NCBI GenBank assembly: GCA_965205535.1
Contig: CBDBHH010000005.1
Coordinates: 1,116,001-1,180,000, forward strand
From: UBA8079 sp965205535
GTDB taxonomy: Bacteria; Pseudomonadota; Alphaproteobacteria; UBA6615
Reading direction: 5' to 3'
DNA length: 64,000 nucleotides
Made by a program: the position numbers and the translations under genes. Under the pieces are notes generated by a model. That model saw nothing but the letters and a program-made list of their open reading frames with translations, ran no database searches and was not told the DNA's origin. Positions 1 to 7,614 of the stretch are shown one piece after another; the stretch's first letter is position 1, and the number at the start of each line of letters is the position of its first letter.

Positions 1-335
1 TTGGTGATCTGGCGGGCCTCGCCGATGGTGTTGGCCACCGGCTTGTCGAGGAACACATGCTTGCCCGCGGCGGCCGCGGCAGCCGTCGTCTCGAGATGCA
101 CATGGTTGGGCGTGGTGTTGATGACCGCGTCGATGGAATCGTCGTTCAGGATTTCCTCCAGCGTCGCCGCAGACCCGCAATTGTATTTCTCGGCGAACGC
201 CTGGCGCTTGTCTTCCGAGCGGGTGAAACAGGATACGATTTCGACCCGGCCGTCGGTGCGCCCGGCCGCATCGGCCAGAACATCGGACCACCAGCCCAAT
301 CCAACGGACGCGACGCGAAGCGGTGATGTACTCAT
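1..335 (-). CDS. Gfo/Idh/MocA family oxidoreductase, N-terminal part (runs off left edge)
   Basis: Only the first 111 or so codons are in the window; the gene continues to the left. The N-terminus holds a Rossmann-type dinucleotide-binding segment (VASVGLGWW, about residues 8-16), followed by a DAVINTTPNHVH strand-turn and the GKHVFLDKP motif (about residues 92-100), whose Lys is the conserved catalytic or cofactor-contacting residue of the Gfo/Idh/MocA family. Such enzymes are NAD(P)-dependent sugar, inositol or related dehydrogenases. The start ATG overlaps the stop of the upstream tctA in an ATGA arrangement, so the gene is translationally coupled to the carboxylate transporter operon and probably acts on a related substrate. 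The substrate cannot be named from this fragment. Confidence 0.9.
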   Translation of the reverse strand, partial: MSTSPLRVASVGLGWWSDVLADAAGRTDGRVEIVSCFTRSEDKRQAFAEKYNCGSAATLEEILNDDSIDAVINTTPNHVHLETTAAAAAAGKHVFLDKPVANTIGEARQIT

Positions 336-1840
336 GATGAACTCTCCTTGGGGGATGGGGGCGCGGACATTCGTCGGCGCCGGGCCGCGCGCAGCGACCA
401 GATGATTGAAAGCGCCGACAGGCCGAGGAAGGCCAGGCTGATCGGCGACGAGAAGAAAATCGAGATGTCACCCTGGGACGAGGTCAGCGCCACGCGGAGG
501 TTCTCCTCCAGCGGCACGCCGAGAACCAGCGCCAGCAGCAATGGCACCACGGGCATGTCGAGCCAGCGCATGGCCAGCCCCACGAAACCGAAGAACAGCA
601 TCACATAGACGTCGAAGAAATTGTTGCGCAGCGCGAAGGCGCCGATCACGCACAGCACCGCCACCGTCGGCATCAGCAGCGCACGCGGGGTCGCCAGCAG
701 CTTGACCAGCACCCTGAGTGCGGTCAGCGCGATGATGAAGTTGAAGATGTTCGCCCAGAAGAAGGAGAAGATCAGGCCGAAGGCGAAGTCGCCGCGCTCG
801 GTAAACATCAGCGGCCCCGGGGCCAGCCCGTGGATGATCAGTGCGCCGATCAGGATCGCCGTGACCGGATCGCCGGGGATGCCCAGGGTCATCATGGGGA
901 TCAACGCGCCGCCGGTAACGGCATTGTTCGCAGATTCCGGCGCGGCGACACCCTCGACCGCGCCCTTGCCGAACTCTTCCCGGCGCTTCGAGATGCGCTG
1001 GGTGTAGTCGTAGCTGATGAACGCCGCGATGGGGCCGCCCGCGCCCGGCAGGATGCCGAGGAAGGCGCCAGTCAGAGACCCGATCGTGACGGGCATGCGG
1101 ATCGCGCGCAGATCCGCCAGGCGCGGCAGGACCGATTTCAGTTTCGTCTGGATCTTCGCCGCACTCGCGGTATCCGTAAGATTGCTGACCAGCTGCGGGA
1201 TCGCGAACAGGCCGATCATGGCGGTCAGGAAATGCACACCGCCGATCAGGTTCACCTGGCCGAAGGTAAAGCGCTGGGACCCCATCACCGGGTCCTGCCC
1301 GATGGTAACGATCGCCAGGCCGATCACCCCCGACAGCAACCCCTTCACGAGGGACTGGGCCGCGAAACTGCAGATGATGGTGATGCCGAAGAACACGAGC
1401 GCGAACATGTCCTCCGTGCGGAAGCTCAGCGCGACGTCGGCAAGCAGCGGCGCAATGAACAGCAGGCACAGAAAGCTGACCATGCCGCCGATGAAGCTCG
1501 CGGTGATGGCGATGCCCAGCGCCCGGCCCGCCTCGCCGCGCGCCGACATCGGGTAACCGTCGAGCGCCGTGGCCGACGCCGATGGCGTCCCGGGAATATT
1601 GAGCAGGACGGCAGAGAAACTGCCGCCGGTCATTCCGCCGACATACAGGCCCAGCAGCAAGGCGATGGAGATGTCTGCCGGCAGGACAAATGTCACCGGC
1701 AGCAGGATGATGATGCCGGTGCTGATCGTCATGCCGGGAATCATGCCGACCGTCAGGCCGATGAAAACGCCCAGCGCCGTCGTCAGCAGGACGAGGAAGC
1801 CCGACGCCTGGGCGATCCCGGCGAGAACGTCCGGGCTCAT
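332..1840 (-). CDS. tctA: Tripartite tricarboxylate transporter permease, large subunit TctA
   Basis: This 502-residue protein is the large membrane subunit of a TTT-type secondary transporter, expected in the inner membrane with 11-12 hydrophobic segments. Two family signatures are visible: GMIPGMTISTG near residue 32 and GAFLGILPGAGGP near residue 258, followed by the conserved stretch around APESANNAVTGG and the GIPGDPVTA loop. It works with TctB (small permease) and TctC (periplasmic binding protein), both encoded immediately upstream, to import di- or tricarboxylates such as citrate-like acids; the exact ligand is not evident. It overlaps tctB by 4 bases and the downstream oxidoreductase by 4 bases. 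Length is normal for the family. Confidence 0.95.
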   Translation of the reverse strand: MSPDVLAGIAQASGFLVLLTTALGVFIGLTVGMIPGMTISTGIIILLPVTFVLPADISIALLLGLYVGGMTGGSFSAVLLNIPGTPSASATALDGYPMSARGEAGRALGIAITASFIGGMVSFLCLLFIAPLLADVALSFRTEDMFALVFFGITIICSFAAQSLVKGLLSGVIGLAIVTIGQDPVMGSQRFTFGQVNLIGGVHFLTAMIGLFAIPQLVSNLTDTASAAKIQTKLKSVLPRLADLRAIRMPVTIGSLTGAFLGILPGAGGPIAAFISYDYTQRISKRREEFGKGAVEGVAAPESANNAVTGGALIPMMTLGIPGDPVTAILIGALIIHGLAPGPLMFTERGDFAFGLIFSFFWANIFNFIIALTALRVLVKLLATPRALLMPTVAVLCVIGAFALRNNFFDVYVMLFFGFVGLAMRWLDMPVVPLLLALVLGVPLEENLRVALTSSQGDISIFFSSPISLAFLGLSALSIIWSLRAARRRRMSAPPSPKESSS

Positions 1841-2295
1841 GCCACGATTCCCTTCAGCACACCGGTGGGCAGGAACACGCCGAAACCGTGGCGGAACAGC
1901 AGATAAAGCACACCCGTCACAACAATCGCCCCGGCCGCGACGCGCAGGGCGCGCGTCTCACCAAACAGCACCATCAGGGCCGCAAAGAAGGGCGCGGTCG
2001 CGAGGATGAAACCGAGGCCCGGCAAGATCGCCAGGTAGACAATGAACACGCCGAGCGCCCAGATCGCACGCTGGCGGTTTTCGGCCCTCGCCGGCGCAGG
2101 TTCGTCTGAACCCCTCAGCCCCTGCACCAGCAACACGGCCGACAGGGCGAGAATCACGATGGTGTTGATCCAGGGGAAGAACGGCGGCCCGGGTGTGTCG
2201 GGCAGGCTGCGCACGGGCAATTGCGACGTGAGCACACCGTAAGCCGCACCCAGTGCGAGCAAGAACAATGCGGCAATGATATTTCGGCGGCGCAT
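1837..2295 (-). CDS. tctB: Tripartite tricarboxylate transporter small subunit TctB
   Basis: The product (about 152 aa from the ATG at 2295) has four hydrophobic segments, beginning right after a basic MRRRN N-terminus, and matches the size and topology of TctB/DUF1468 small permeases. A longer in-frame opening to 2364 exists, but it would run through the hairpin region between tctC and tctB and adds a non-membrane proline-rich leader, so the internal ATG is preferred. The 4-base overlap with tctA indicates coupled translation. TctB is needed for transport together with TctA, although its exact role is poorly defined in the family. Confidence 0.88.
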   Translation of the reverse strand: MRRRNIIAALFLLALGAAYGVLTSQLPVRSLPDTPGPPFFPWINTIVILALSAVLLVQGLRGSDEPAPARAENRQRAIWALGVFIVYLAILPGLGFILATAPFFAALMVLFGETRALRVAAGAIVVTGVLYLLFRHGFGVFLPTGVLKGIVA

Positions 2296-2353
2296 GGCAC
2301 CCGCACTGCAAGGGGATGGAAATCGTCCGGCCGAAACCGGTCGTGAAAGCGTT

Positions 2354-2392
2354 GGGCCCGCCACGAGAGAATATCTCCCGGCGGGCGGGCCC
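2354..2392 (-). other. Intercistronic hairpin between tctC and tctB
   Basis: A perfect 9-base stem (GGGCCCGCC at 2354-2362 against GGCGGGCCC at 2384-2392), extended inside by GAGA/TCTC, lies just after the tctC stop. There is no T-run on either side, so it is not a classic terminator. In transporter operons such structures commonly protect the 3' end of the binding-protein message and keep it more abundant than the permease message; that role here is an inference. Confidence 0.6.
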
Positions 2393-2404
2393 TGATAAGA
2401 ACGC

Positions 2405-3364
2405 TTACTGGGTCTTCAGCAGACCCGCGCTCGCGAAGATTTCCTTCACCTTCGCATTCTCGTCGGCCAGCAGGGCCTCGAACTGCGCGTGGCCCAGTGG
2501 TGCCACCGTGAAGCCCTTGGCCTTGGCTAGCTTCTGGAACTCTGCCGAGTTGGCGGCCTTGGCCATCGCGTCGGCCAGCTTCGACTTCACATCGTCGGGC
2601 GTGTTCGGCGCAACCGACAGGCCACGGAACAGATCCAGCGAGACGTCGTAGCCCGCTTCCTTCGCCGTCGGGACGTCCGGGAACACGGTGCTCCGCTCCG
2701 CCGTCGGCATCAGCAGGATCTTCAGCTTGCCCGCGTTGGTCAGGTTCACGGCACCCGTCAGCGGCGCGATCATCGCGTCGGCTTCACCGTTCAGGACCGA
2801 CTTGTTGCGGCCCTTGATGCCCTTGGGCAGATGCACGACCTTGCAGCCGGCCGCGTTCATCAGCTGGATGGCTGCGGCGTGGGTGGCGCTGCCGGTGCCC
2901 GAGTTGGCGACCTTCAGCGTGCTCGGCGCGGCCTTACAATCGGCGACGAACTCGGCGAAATTGTTCCACTTGGCGTCGGCCTTCACGACAAACGGCTGGG
3001 GCTGGAACTCGACGCGGCCCACATGATCCATCGCGTCATAGGCGAAATCCGTGTTGCCCAGATTGGTGGTGGTCAGCACCGATGTGGAATTCCAGCCGAC
3101 CGTCTGGCCATCCGGCTTGGAGTTCTTGATGTAGGTGTAAGTCACGGCACCACCGCCGCCCGGACGGTTCACCGGTGTCACCGGCACGCCGAGAATGGCG
3201 CTCATTTCCTTGGCGAGAAGCCGGCCCTCGATATCGGCGCCACCACCGGCGCCGAAGGGAATGACGAACTCGATCGGACCGTCGGGGAATGCCTGTGCGG
3301 GCGTCGCCGCCACGGCAAGACCGACCGCCGCAGCGCCGACCATCATTGTACGAAACATGTTCAT
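2405..3364 (-). CDS. tctC: Tripartite tricarboxylate transporter periplasmic binding protein TctC
   Basis: A 319-residue periplasmic solute-binding protein of the TctC/Bug family. It starts with a Sec signal peptide (MNMFRTMMVG..., cleavage expected after TPAQA), followed by the family-typical PDGPIEFVIPFGAGGGADIEGR segment and a P-x-x-R-PGGGG loop that contacts the carboxylate ligand. The chosen start at 3364 is preceded by GGGAGGA at good spacing, unlike the longer upstream opening. It delivers a carboxylate to TctAB. It lies in the operon GlcG-like gene, tctC, tctB, tctA, oxidoreductase. The ligand is unknown, since Bug proteins diverge widely in specificity. Confidence 0.94.
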   Translation of the reverse strand: MNMFRTMMVGAAAVGLAVAATPAQAFPDGPIEFVIPFGAGGGADIEGRLLAKEMSAILGVPVTPVNRPGGGGAVTYTYIKNSKPDGQTVGWNSTSVLTTTNLGNTDFAYDAMDHVGRVEFQPQPFVVKADAKWNNFAEFVADCKAAPSTLKVANSGTGSATHAAAIQLMNAAGCKVVHLPKGIKGRNKSVLNGEADAMIAPLTGAVNLTNAGKLKILLMPTAERSTVFPDVPTAKEAGYDVSLDLFRGLSVAPNTPDDVKSKLADAMAKAANSAEFQKLAKAKGFTVAPLGHAQFEALLADENAKVKEIFASAGLLKTQ

Positions 3365-3404
3365 GTTGGAATCCTCCCAGATTCTTTTGTGTGTTGGTTG
3401 CTGA

Positions 3405-3842
3405 TTAACTTGAGATGCCGACCGCCTCGAGGGCGGCCACGGCAATGTCCGCGTCCTGCTGCCAGTCTCCACCACTGACACCGATCCCGCCGAGGCATTC
3501 GCCATCGAGGATAATCGGATAGCCGCCTTCCATGGCAGTCCAGCGTTCCGGGCCGGCGGCCAGGGTCAGGCCGATGGCGTGCAGCGTGTCGAGATCCTGG
3601 CCCTGCGCGCCCTGGGTCGTCGTGATTCGCTTGTTGGACGACGCAGTAACGGCCTTGGTGGTCGAAGAGTGCACGGTGTGGAACCGGCCACCGTCCATGC
3701 GTTCCAGCATCATCGGATGTCCACCGGCATCGACGACGACCACGGTCGCCGCGATTCCGAATTCCTCGGCCTTGGCGATGGCGGCGGCCACCATCAGTTT
3801 TGCGCCCGCACTGGTCAGCCGCTTGGTATCTGCAAATGACAT
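3405..3842 (-). CDS. GlcG/HbpS-like (DUF336) protein
   Basis: The 145-residue product matches the GlcG/HbpS (DUF336) fold: an N-terminal helix with AAIAKAEEFG, a strand VVVVDAGGHPMMLERMDG, and the C-terminal GGYPIILDGECLGGIGVSGG segment typical of the family. Start at 3842 is supported by GGGAGGA upstream; 10 extra codons upstream look unsupported. Members are heme-binding or of unknown function and are often found next to catabolic and carboxylate-uptake genes. Here it is the first gene of the tct operon, suggesting an accessory role in metabolism of the imported acid. No specific reaction can be assigned. Confidence 0.88.
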   Translation of the reverse strand: MSFADTKRLTSAGAKLMVAAAIAKAEEFGIAATVVVVDAGGHPMMLERMDGGRFHTVHSSTTKAVTASSNKRITTTQGAQGQDLDTLHAIGLTLAAGPERWTAMEGGYPIILDGECLGGIGVSGGDWQQDADIAVAALEAVGISS

Positions 3843-3889
3843 TTTGTTTCGTCCTCCCAGACGACGCGCCATCGAGGTGACGCGCTAAA

Positions 3890-3901
3890 TATCGGCCGAT
3901 A
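3890..3901. promoter_or_regulatory. Perfect 12-bp palindrome TATCGGCCGATA upstream of the tct operon
   Basis: TATCGGCCGATA is a perfect palindrome 48 bases upstream of the start of the GlcG-like gene, in the position of a promoter. Its size and symmetry suit an operator for a dimeric repressor such as a GntR- or TetR-type regulator. No regulator gene for it is in the window, so the assignment is inferred from position and symmetry only. Confidence 0.45.
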
Positions 3902-3983
3902 GTTATACGAGACTACTTGGGTTGGACGGCCAGACAAGCGACACCGTAGGGGGTCCGGGCCCCCACGGGCAAGGGCCGTAATC

Positions 3984-3996
3984 CGAATTAAATTCG
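3984..3996. repeat. Palindrome CGAATTAAATTCG in the hydrolase/tct spacer
   Basis: CGAATT-A-AATTCG forms a 13-base perfect inverted repeat in the 204-bp spacer between the tct operon and the convergent end of the hydrolase gene (3843-4046). The spacer also has a short GGGGG/CCCCC hairpin near 3948-3965. Nothing coding is seen in it. Confidence 0.4.
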
Positions 3997-4046
3997 TTCC
4001 GCTTTTTCATATGTGACGCGGCGCGAAATCATCCCCCAATGAGGTC

Positions 4047-4796
4047 CTATTGCCCGGCGGCGTGCCTCTGGATGAAATTGCGTACGCGGTCGATCGTGCG
4101 CGCCTTAAGCTCGGGCGGTGTCGCCCACGGAAAGACCGTGATCTCGGCGTTCGGCGCCAGCGAGGCGACGTCGATCGATGTCTGGAGCGGGTGGGACGGA
4201 ACGTCGTCCGGCAGCACCAGGATCGGTGCCGGACAGTCGCGGATAAAATCGCGCGACACGCTGTAGAGGAAATCGGGGTTCACCCGGTACAGGGCGTGCA
4301 GATATGCGTCGATCGCATCCTGATCGAGGTCCGGTCGCCGGGCCAGCAGGTCGGGGGCCCACACGTCCCGGCCGGATCGGTACATGACGTCGGGATCGTC
4401 GGGGCGGTGCCCCACGCTCTGACAAAACACCGCGGCGACGACCCGTTCGGGCGCGCGCTTCAAAAGTGTTCCGGCGAAGCAGCCGCCGATGCAGTAACCC
4501 ATGTAAGCGAATTCGCGGATGCCCAGATGGTCCATCAGCCCGAGCTGGTCGTCGGCGAAAGCGCCCCAGGGGTCGTCGGTATCCAGCGGCCCGGAGCTCT
4601 CCCCGCCATTGGCGTTGCGCTGATCCATCGTGATGCAGCGAAAATCACTCTTGAAGGCGTCCATCGCGTCGAAAACCGCGCTCGGCCAGTTATCAACGCG
4701 AGAATTAAGGCCGCCGCCCGGCGTGACCAAGAGCGGGAAGCCTTGACCAGACTCCTCATAACGAATGCGAACGTCGCCTTTTTCATAAAACGGCAT
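4047..4796 (-). CDS. Alpha/beta hydrolase with a cysteine nucleophile elbow
   Basis: A 249-residue single-domain alpha/beta hydrolase without a signal peptide. The oxyanion strand (LLVTPGGG, residues 22-29) and nucleophile elbow (MGYCIGG, residues 99-105) are visible; the nucleophile is Cys102 instead of the usual Ser. The acidic residue lies in VLPDDVPSHP, and a histidine follows it closely, while the normal C-terminal catalytic His position (around FPWATPPE) has none. Cys nucleophiles occur in dienelactone hydrolases and PHA synthases, so the protein may be a thioesterase or hydrolase of a special subfamily. Start at 4796 has GGAGG six bases upstream. It is monocistronic; the substrate is unknown. 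Confidence 0.85.
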   Translation of the reverse strand: MPFYEKGDVRIRYEESGQGFPLLVTPGGGLNSRVDNWPSAVFDAMDAFKSDFRCITMDQRNANGGESSGPLDTDDPWGAFADDQLGLMDHLGIREFAYMGYCIGGCFAGTLLKRAPERVVAAVFCQSVGHRPDDPDVMYRSGRDVWAPDLLARRPDLDQDAIDAYLHALYRVNPDFLYSVSRDFIRDCPAPILVLPDDVPSHPLQTSIDVASLAPNAEITVFPWATPPELKARTIDRVRNFIQRHAAGQ

Positions 4797-4892
4797 GACT
4801 GCCTCCTGCTTGCACAACGGGTGGGGCCGAACCTGGTTCCAGCCCGGCAGCCTAGGGTGTCAGTGAACAGACAGGCAAGCTTTCGGGCATGC

Positions 4893-4927
4893 AAAAAGGG
4901 CCCGGCGGTGTTCCGGCCGGGCCCTTT
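4893..4927 (-). terminator. Rho-independent terminator of tRNA-Gly
   Basis: Read on the minus strand, AGGGCCCGGC and GCCGGGCCCT form a long GC-rich stem followed by TTTTT at 4897-4893. It lies a few bases downstream of the tRNA gene and ends that transcript. Confidence 0.88.
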
Positions 4928-4934
4928 CGAGAAT

Positions 4935-5009
4935 TGGAGCGGGAAACGAGATTCGAACTCGCGACCCTCACGTTGGCAACGTGATGCTCTACCACTGAGC
5001 TATTCCCGC
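4935..5009 (-). tRNA. tRNA-Gly (anticodon GCC)
   Basis: The minus strand folds as a complete cloverleaf of 75 nucleotides. The acceptor stem GCGGGAA pairs with TTCCCGC, the D-arm is GCTC-AGTGGTA-GAGC, the anticodon stem-loop CACGT-TGCCA-ACGTG carries GCC, and the T-arm has GTTCGAATC. Discriminator T and the 3' CCA are encoded in the DNA. It reads GGC and GGT glycine codons. Confidence 0.97.
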
Positions 5010-5022
5010 ATCGAGTTGCCGG

Positions 5023-5051
5023 ACATAACCGCAACCGGCCCTCGATTTCAA
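5023..5051 (-). promoter_or_regulatory. Sigma-70-type promoter of tRNA-Gly
   Basis: On the minus strand TTGAAA (5051-5046) and TTATGT (5028-5023) are separated by exactly 17 bases, placing the transcription start a few bases before the mature tRNA 5' end. Upstream lies a GGAATCG-TT-CGATTCC inverted repeat (5065-5080). Confidence 0.65.
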
Positions 5052-5142
5052 GTGCCGATCAACCGGAATCGTTCGATTCCGTCACTTCTCTCGAGGGGAC
5101 CTCAACTGTTCAGTTCGCGACAAACCCGGTATATCGCCTCCC

Positions 5143-5646
5143 ATGACCAACCCACATGATATCGAAGCGCCGTTGCTCGCGCGGCTGGACACGCTCAACA
5201 TCAAGGTGGAGATCCATCGCCATCCCCCGCTCCACACCGTGGAGGAATCTCGTGACCTACGCGGGGCCTTGCCGGGCGGCCATATCAAGAACCTGTTTCT
5301 GCGCGACAAGAAACGCAACCAGTGGCTGGTCACGGTGCTGGAAGACGCCACCGTCGACCTCAAGGCCCTGCGCCACACCCTCGGGGCCAGCGGCAATCTG
5401 AGCTTCGGTAGCGCCGAGCTGCTGTCCGCGTCGCTCGGCGTGGCGCCCGGCTCCGTCACGCCGTTCGCGGTGATGAACGACCCGGACGGCATCGTCTCCT
5501 TCGTCCTCGACCGCGGTATCCTTGAACATGACCCGATCAACGCCCATCCGCTGCACAATGAGGCAACGGCAGCCATTGATCGCGATGATTTGCTGCGCTT
5601 TCTGGACGATTGTGAGCACGCGCCTGAGCTTATCGATCTCGTCTAG
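5143..5646 (+). CDS. YbaK/ProX-type prolyl-tRNA editing protein
   Basis: The 167-residue protein matches the YbaK/EbsC fold: an N-terminal segment leading to HPPLHTVEES, the GGHIKNLFLRDKK loop with the conserved Lys that binds the tRNA 3' end, and the C-terminal FVLDRGILE segment. Such enzymes hydrolyse Ala or Cys mischarged onto tRNA-Pro. The HIKNLFL signature is closest to the free-standing ProXp-ala/PrdX type, so Ala-tRNA-Pro deacylation is the best guess. It acts in the cytoplasm. It lies just upstream of the thioredoxin-like gene, 107 bases away, with its own start ATG preceded by a weak ribosome-binding site. Confidence 0.9.
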   Translation: MTNPHDIEAPLLARLDTLNIKVEIHRHPPLHTVEESRDLRGALPGGHIKNLFLRDKKRNQWLVTVLEDATVDLKALRHTLGASGNLSFGSAELLSASLGVAPGSVTPFAVMNDPDGIVSFVLDRGILEHDPINAHPLHNEATAAIDRDDLLRFLDDCEHAPELIDLV

Positions 5647-5753
5647 GCGCCCGAAACATCCCGACGGGGGCCACACAGGGCTTGATAGCCCGGCATCGAG
5701 GCTCCATCTTCTGCCTCGCACGCTCGAAAACACGAACAAGACAGAGTTTCACG

Positions 5754-6713
5754 ATGGATCCCATCCAGACCGACCCCACAACAGCCGCACCGGCAGCTGC
5801 TGGCGAACAGCCGGCCGGCGCCTCCGCCGTGATCATGGACGCCGACCAGAACAGCTTCGTCCGCGATGTGATCCAGGCATCGCGCGAGTATCCGGTCATT
5901 GTCGATTTCTGGGCAACCTGGTGTGGGCCCTGCAAACAGCTCACGCCGCTCCTCGAGAAAGTCGTCATGGAGGCCGGCGGTGCCGTGAGGCTTGTCAAAG
6001 TCGATGTGGACAAGGCCCCCGACATTTCGGCCCAGCTGCAGATCAAGTCGATCCCGACCGTCTATGCGTTCCGCGACGGCCAGCCGGTGGATGGCTTCCA
6101 GGGCGCGCTACCCGAAAGCCAGATCAAGGCATGGGTGGATCAACTCGTGAAAGTCCATGGCGGGGCTGGGGCGGCCGGGCCGTCACCGCTCGATGAGGCA
6201 CTCGACGCTGCCGACGCCGCGATGGATGGCGGCGACATCAGCAGCGCCGGCGCGCTCTACGCACAAATTCTCAACCAGGAACCAGACAATCTCCGGGCGC
6301 TGTCGGGCATGGCCCGGGCCTATGTCAAGGGCGGCGCCATTGACAAGGCGCGCGAACTCATCGACGCCGCAAGCGACGAGGCGCGCGCAAGCGAAGACCT
6401 CAAGAGCGTGATTTCCGCCGTCGAGCTTGCCGAAGCCGGCGCCAGCAATGCGGGTGAAATCGATACGCTGAAAGCAAAAGTCGATGCCGACCCGGCCGAC
6501 CATCAGGCACGTTTCGATTATGCGGTCGCAGCATTCGCAGCCGGAGACCCCGAGGCCGCCATCGACGCGCTGCTGGAGATTATTCGCCGCGAACGCGCCT
6601 GGAATGAAGACGCCGCACGCACCGAACTGCTGAAAATTTTCGAGGCGCTCGGCCCGACGGACGAGATCACCGGCGCAGGGCGCCGCAAACTCTCCGCAAT
6701 TCTGTTCTCGTGA
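5754..6713 (+). CDS. Thioredoxin-TPR fusion (YbbN/CnoX-like co-chaperone)
   Basis: A 319-residue protein with an N-terminal thioredoxin domain (about residues 30-130) holding the intact WCGPC motif and the cis-Pro loop SIPTVYAF, followed by TPR-like helices and the C-terminal domain typical of YbbN/CnoX proteins, including the conserved R-x-W-N-x-D-A-AR-x-x-LL stretch (ERAWNEDAARTELL). E. coli CnoX protects substrates from overoxidation and hands them to GroEL and DnaK; unlike E. coli CnoX, which lacks the CGPC pair, this version can act as a true disulfide reductase. The ATG at 5754 is chosen because the longer opening adds a basic, non-conserved leader. It precedes LonN and Trm112 genes in one operon. 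Confidence 0.92.
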   Translation: MDPIQTDPTTAAPAAAGEQPAGASAVIMDADQNSFVRDVIQASREYPVIVDFWATWCGPCKQLTPLLEKVVMEAGGAVRLVKVDVDKAPDISAQLQIKSIPTVYAFRDGQPVDGFQGALPESQIKAWVDQLVKVHGGAGAAGPSPLDEALDAADAAMDGGDISSAGALYAQILNQEPDNLRALSGMARAYVKGGAIDKARELIDAASDEARASEDLKSVISAVELAEAGASNAGEIDTLKAKVDADPADHQARFDYAVAAFAAGDPEAAIDALLEIIRRERAWNEDAARTELLKIFEALGPTDEITGAGRRKLSAILFS

Positions 6714-6723
6714 GCCTGGCTTC

Positions 6724-7401
6724 ATGAACACATCCTCGCCGGATTCGCCGCTTCATGCGCTGCCCGGCGATTTGCCGTTGTTCCCGCTGAACGGCGTCCT
6801 GCTGCTGCCACGGGGCACCTTGCCACTCAACGTGTTTGAGCCACGCTATCTGGCGATGGTCGACGCGGCACTCGCGGGCGGGCGCATGATCGGGATTATC
6901 CAGCCCGCCGCCGATGGCACCGTGGGCCTGTCAGCGCCGGACGGCACCAATCTCTACCGCACCGGTTGCGCAGGGCGGATCGCCGGGTTCCAGGAAACAG
7001 AGGACGGGCGCTACCTGATCGAGCTGCGCGGCATGTGCCGCTTCGACGTCGCCCAAGAGCTCGATTTGCGCGACGGTTACCGGCGCGTACGACCGGATTT
7101 CACGCCCTATCACCGGGATCTCTCGCCCGCCGATGACCTGCCCATCGAGCGCGACCGCCTGCTCAATGGCCTCAAGGGCTATTTCGAGCAACAGAGCATC
7201 GGGGCCGACTGGGACTCTCTCGTCAAAACCCCCGACGAACGGCTGGTAACGACCCTGTCCATGGTCTGCCCGTTCGACCCGGCCGAAAAACAGGTGCTGC
7301 TGGAAGCCGAAGATCTGGCGCAGCGATGCAAACTGTTGATCGGCTTTGTCGAATCCGCCTTGCGCGCCGACAATGACAACGGCAACACTGCGCTGAACTG
7401 A
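6724..7401 (+). CDS. LON peptidase substrate-binding (LonN) domain protein
   Basis: A 225-residue stand-alone LON N-terminal domain protein without AAA+ or protease domains. The family start LPLFPLNGVLLLPRGTLPLNVFEPRYLAM (about residues 18-46) and the GCAGRI and YLIELRGMCRF strands are clear. The domain binds substrates or partners in Lon proteases; the free-standing form is conserved beside YbbN-like and Trm112 genes in alphaproteobacteria, and its exact function is not established. It follows the thioredoxin gene by 10 bases and precedes the Trm112 gene by 9 bases, so all are cotranscribed. Confidence 0.93.
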   Translation: MNTSSPDSPLHALPGDLPLFPLNGVLLLPRGTLPLNVFEPRYLAMVDAALAGGRMIGIIQPAADGTVGLSAPDGTNLYRTGCAGRIAGFQETEDGRYLIELRGMCRFDVAQELDLRDGYRRVRPDFTPYHRDLSPADDLPIERDRLLNGLKGYFEQQSIGADWDSLVKTPDERLVTTLSMVCPFDPAEKQVLLEAEDLAQRCKLLIGFVESALRADNDNGNTALN

Positions 7402-7410
7402 GGAACCTTC

Positions 7411-7599
7411 ATGAACGACACCACAAAGGTTGATCCCAAGCTGCTCGAGATACTCGTCTGCCCTGTGACCAAGGGGCCGCTGGAGTATGACGCGTCGGCG
7501 CAGGAACTGATCAGCAAGCAGGCCGGCCTCGCCTATCCGATCCGCGACGGCATCCCGATCATGCTGGCCGACGAGGCCCGCCAGATCGACGCCGGCTGA
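7411..7599 (+). CDS. Trm112 family protein (YcaR-like)
   Basis: The 62-residue product fits the Trm112 family: LLEILVCPVTKGPLEYD near the N-terminus and the AYPIRDGIPIMLADEAR C-terminal strand. In eukaryotes and archaea Trm112 activates methyltransferases; bacterial homologues are small zinc-ribbon-derived proteins, often with the metal cysteines partly lost. Here only one Cys remains (CPVTKG), so zinc binding is unlikely. It is the fourth gene of the 5.1-8.0 kb operon. Confidence 0.92.
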   Translation: MNDTTKVDPKLLEILVCPVTKGPLEYDASAQELISKQAGLAYPIRDGIPIMLADEARQIDAG

Positions 7600-7614
7600 T
7601 TCCGGCACGCGTCG

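Noticed and set aside
3948..3965. GGGGG/CCCCC hairpin as a terminator for the hydrolase
   Set aside because: No T-run on either strand and position on the wrong side of the gene end; left as a minor structure.
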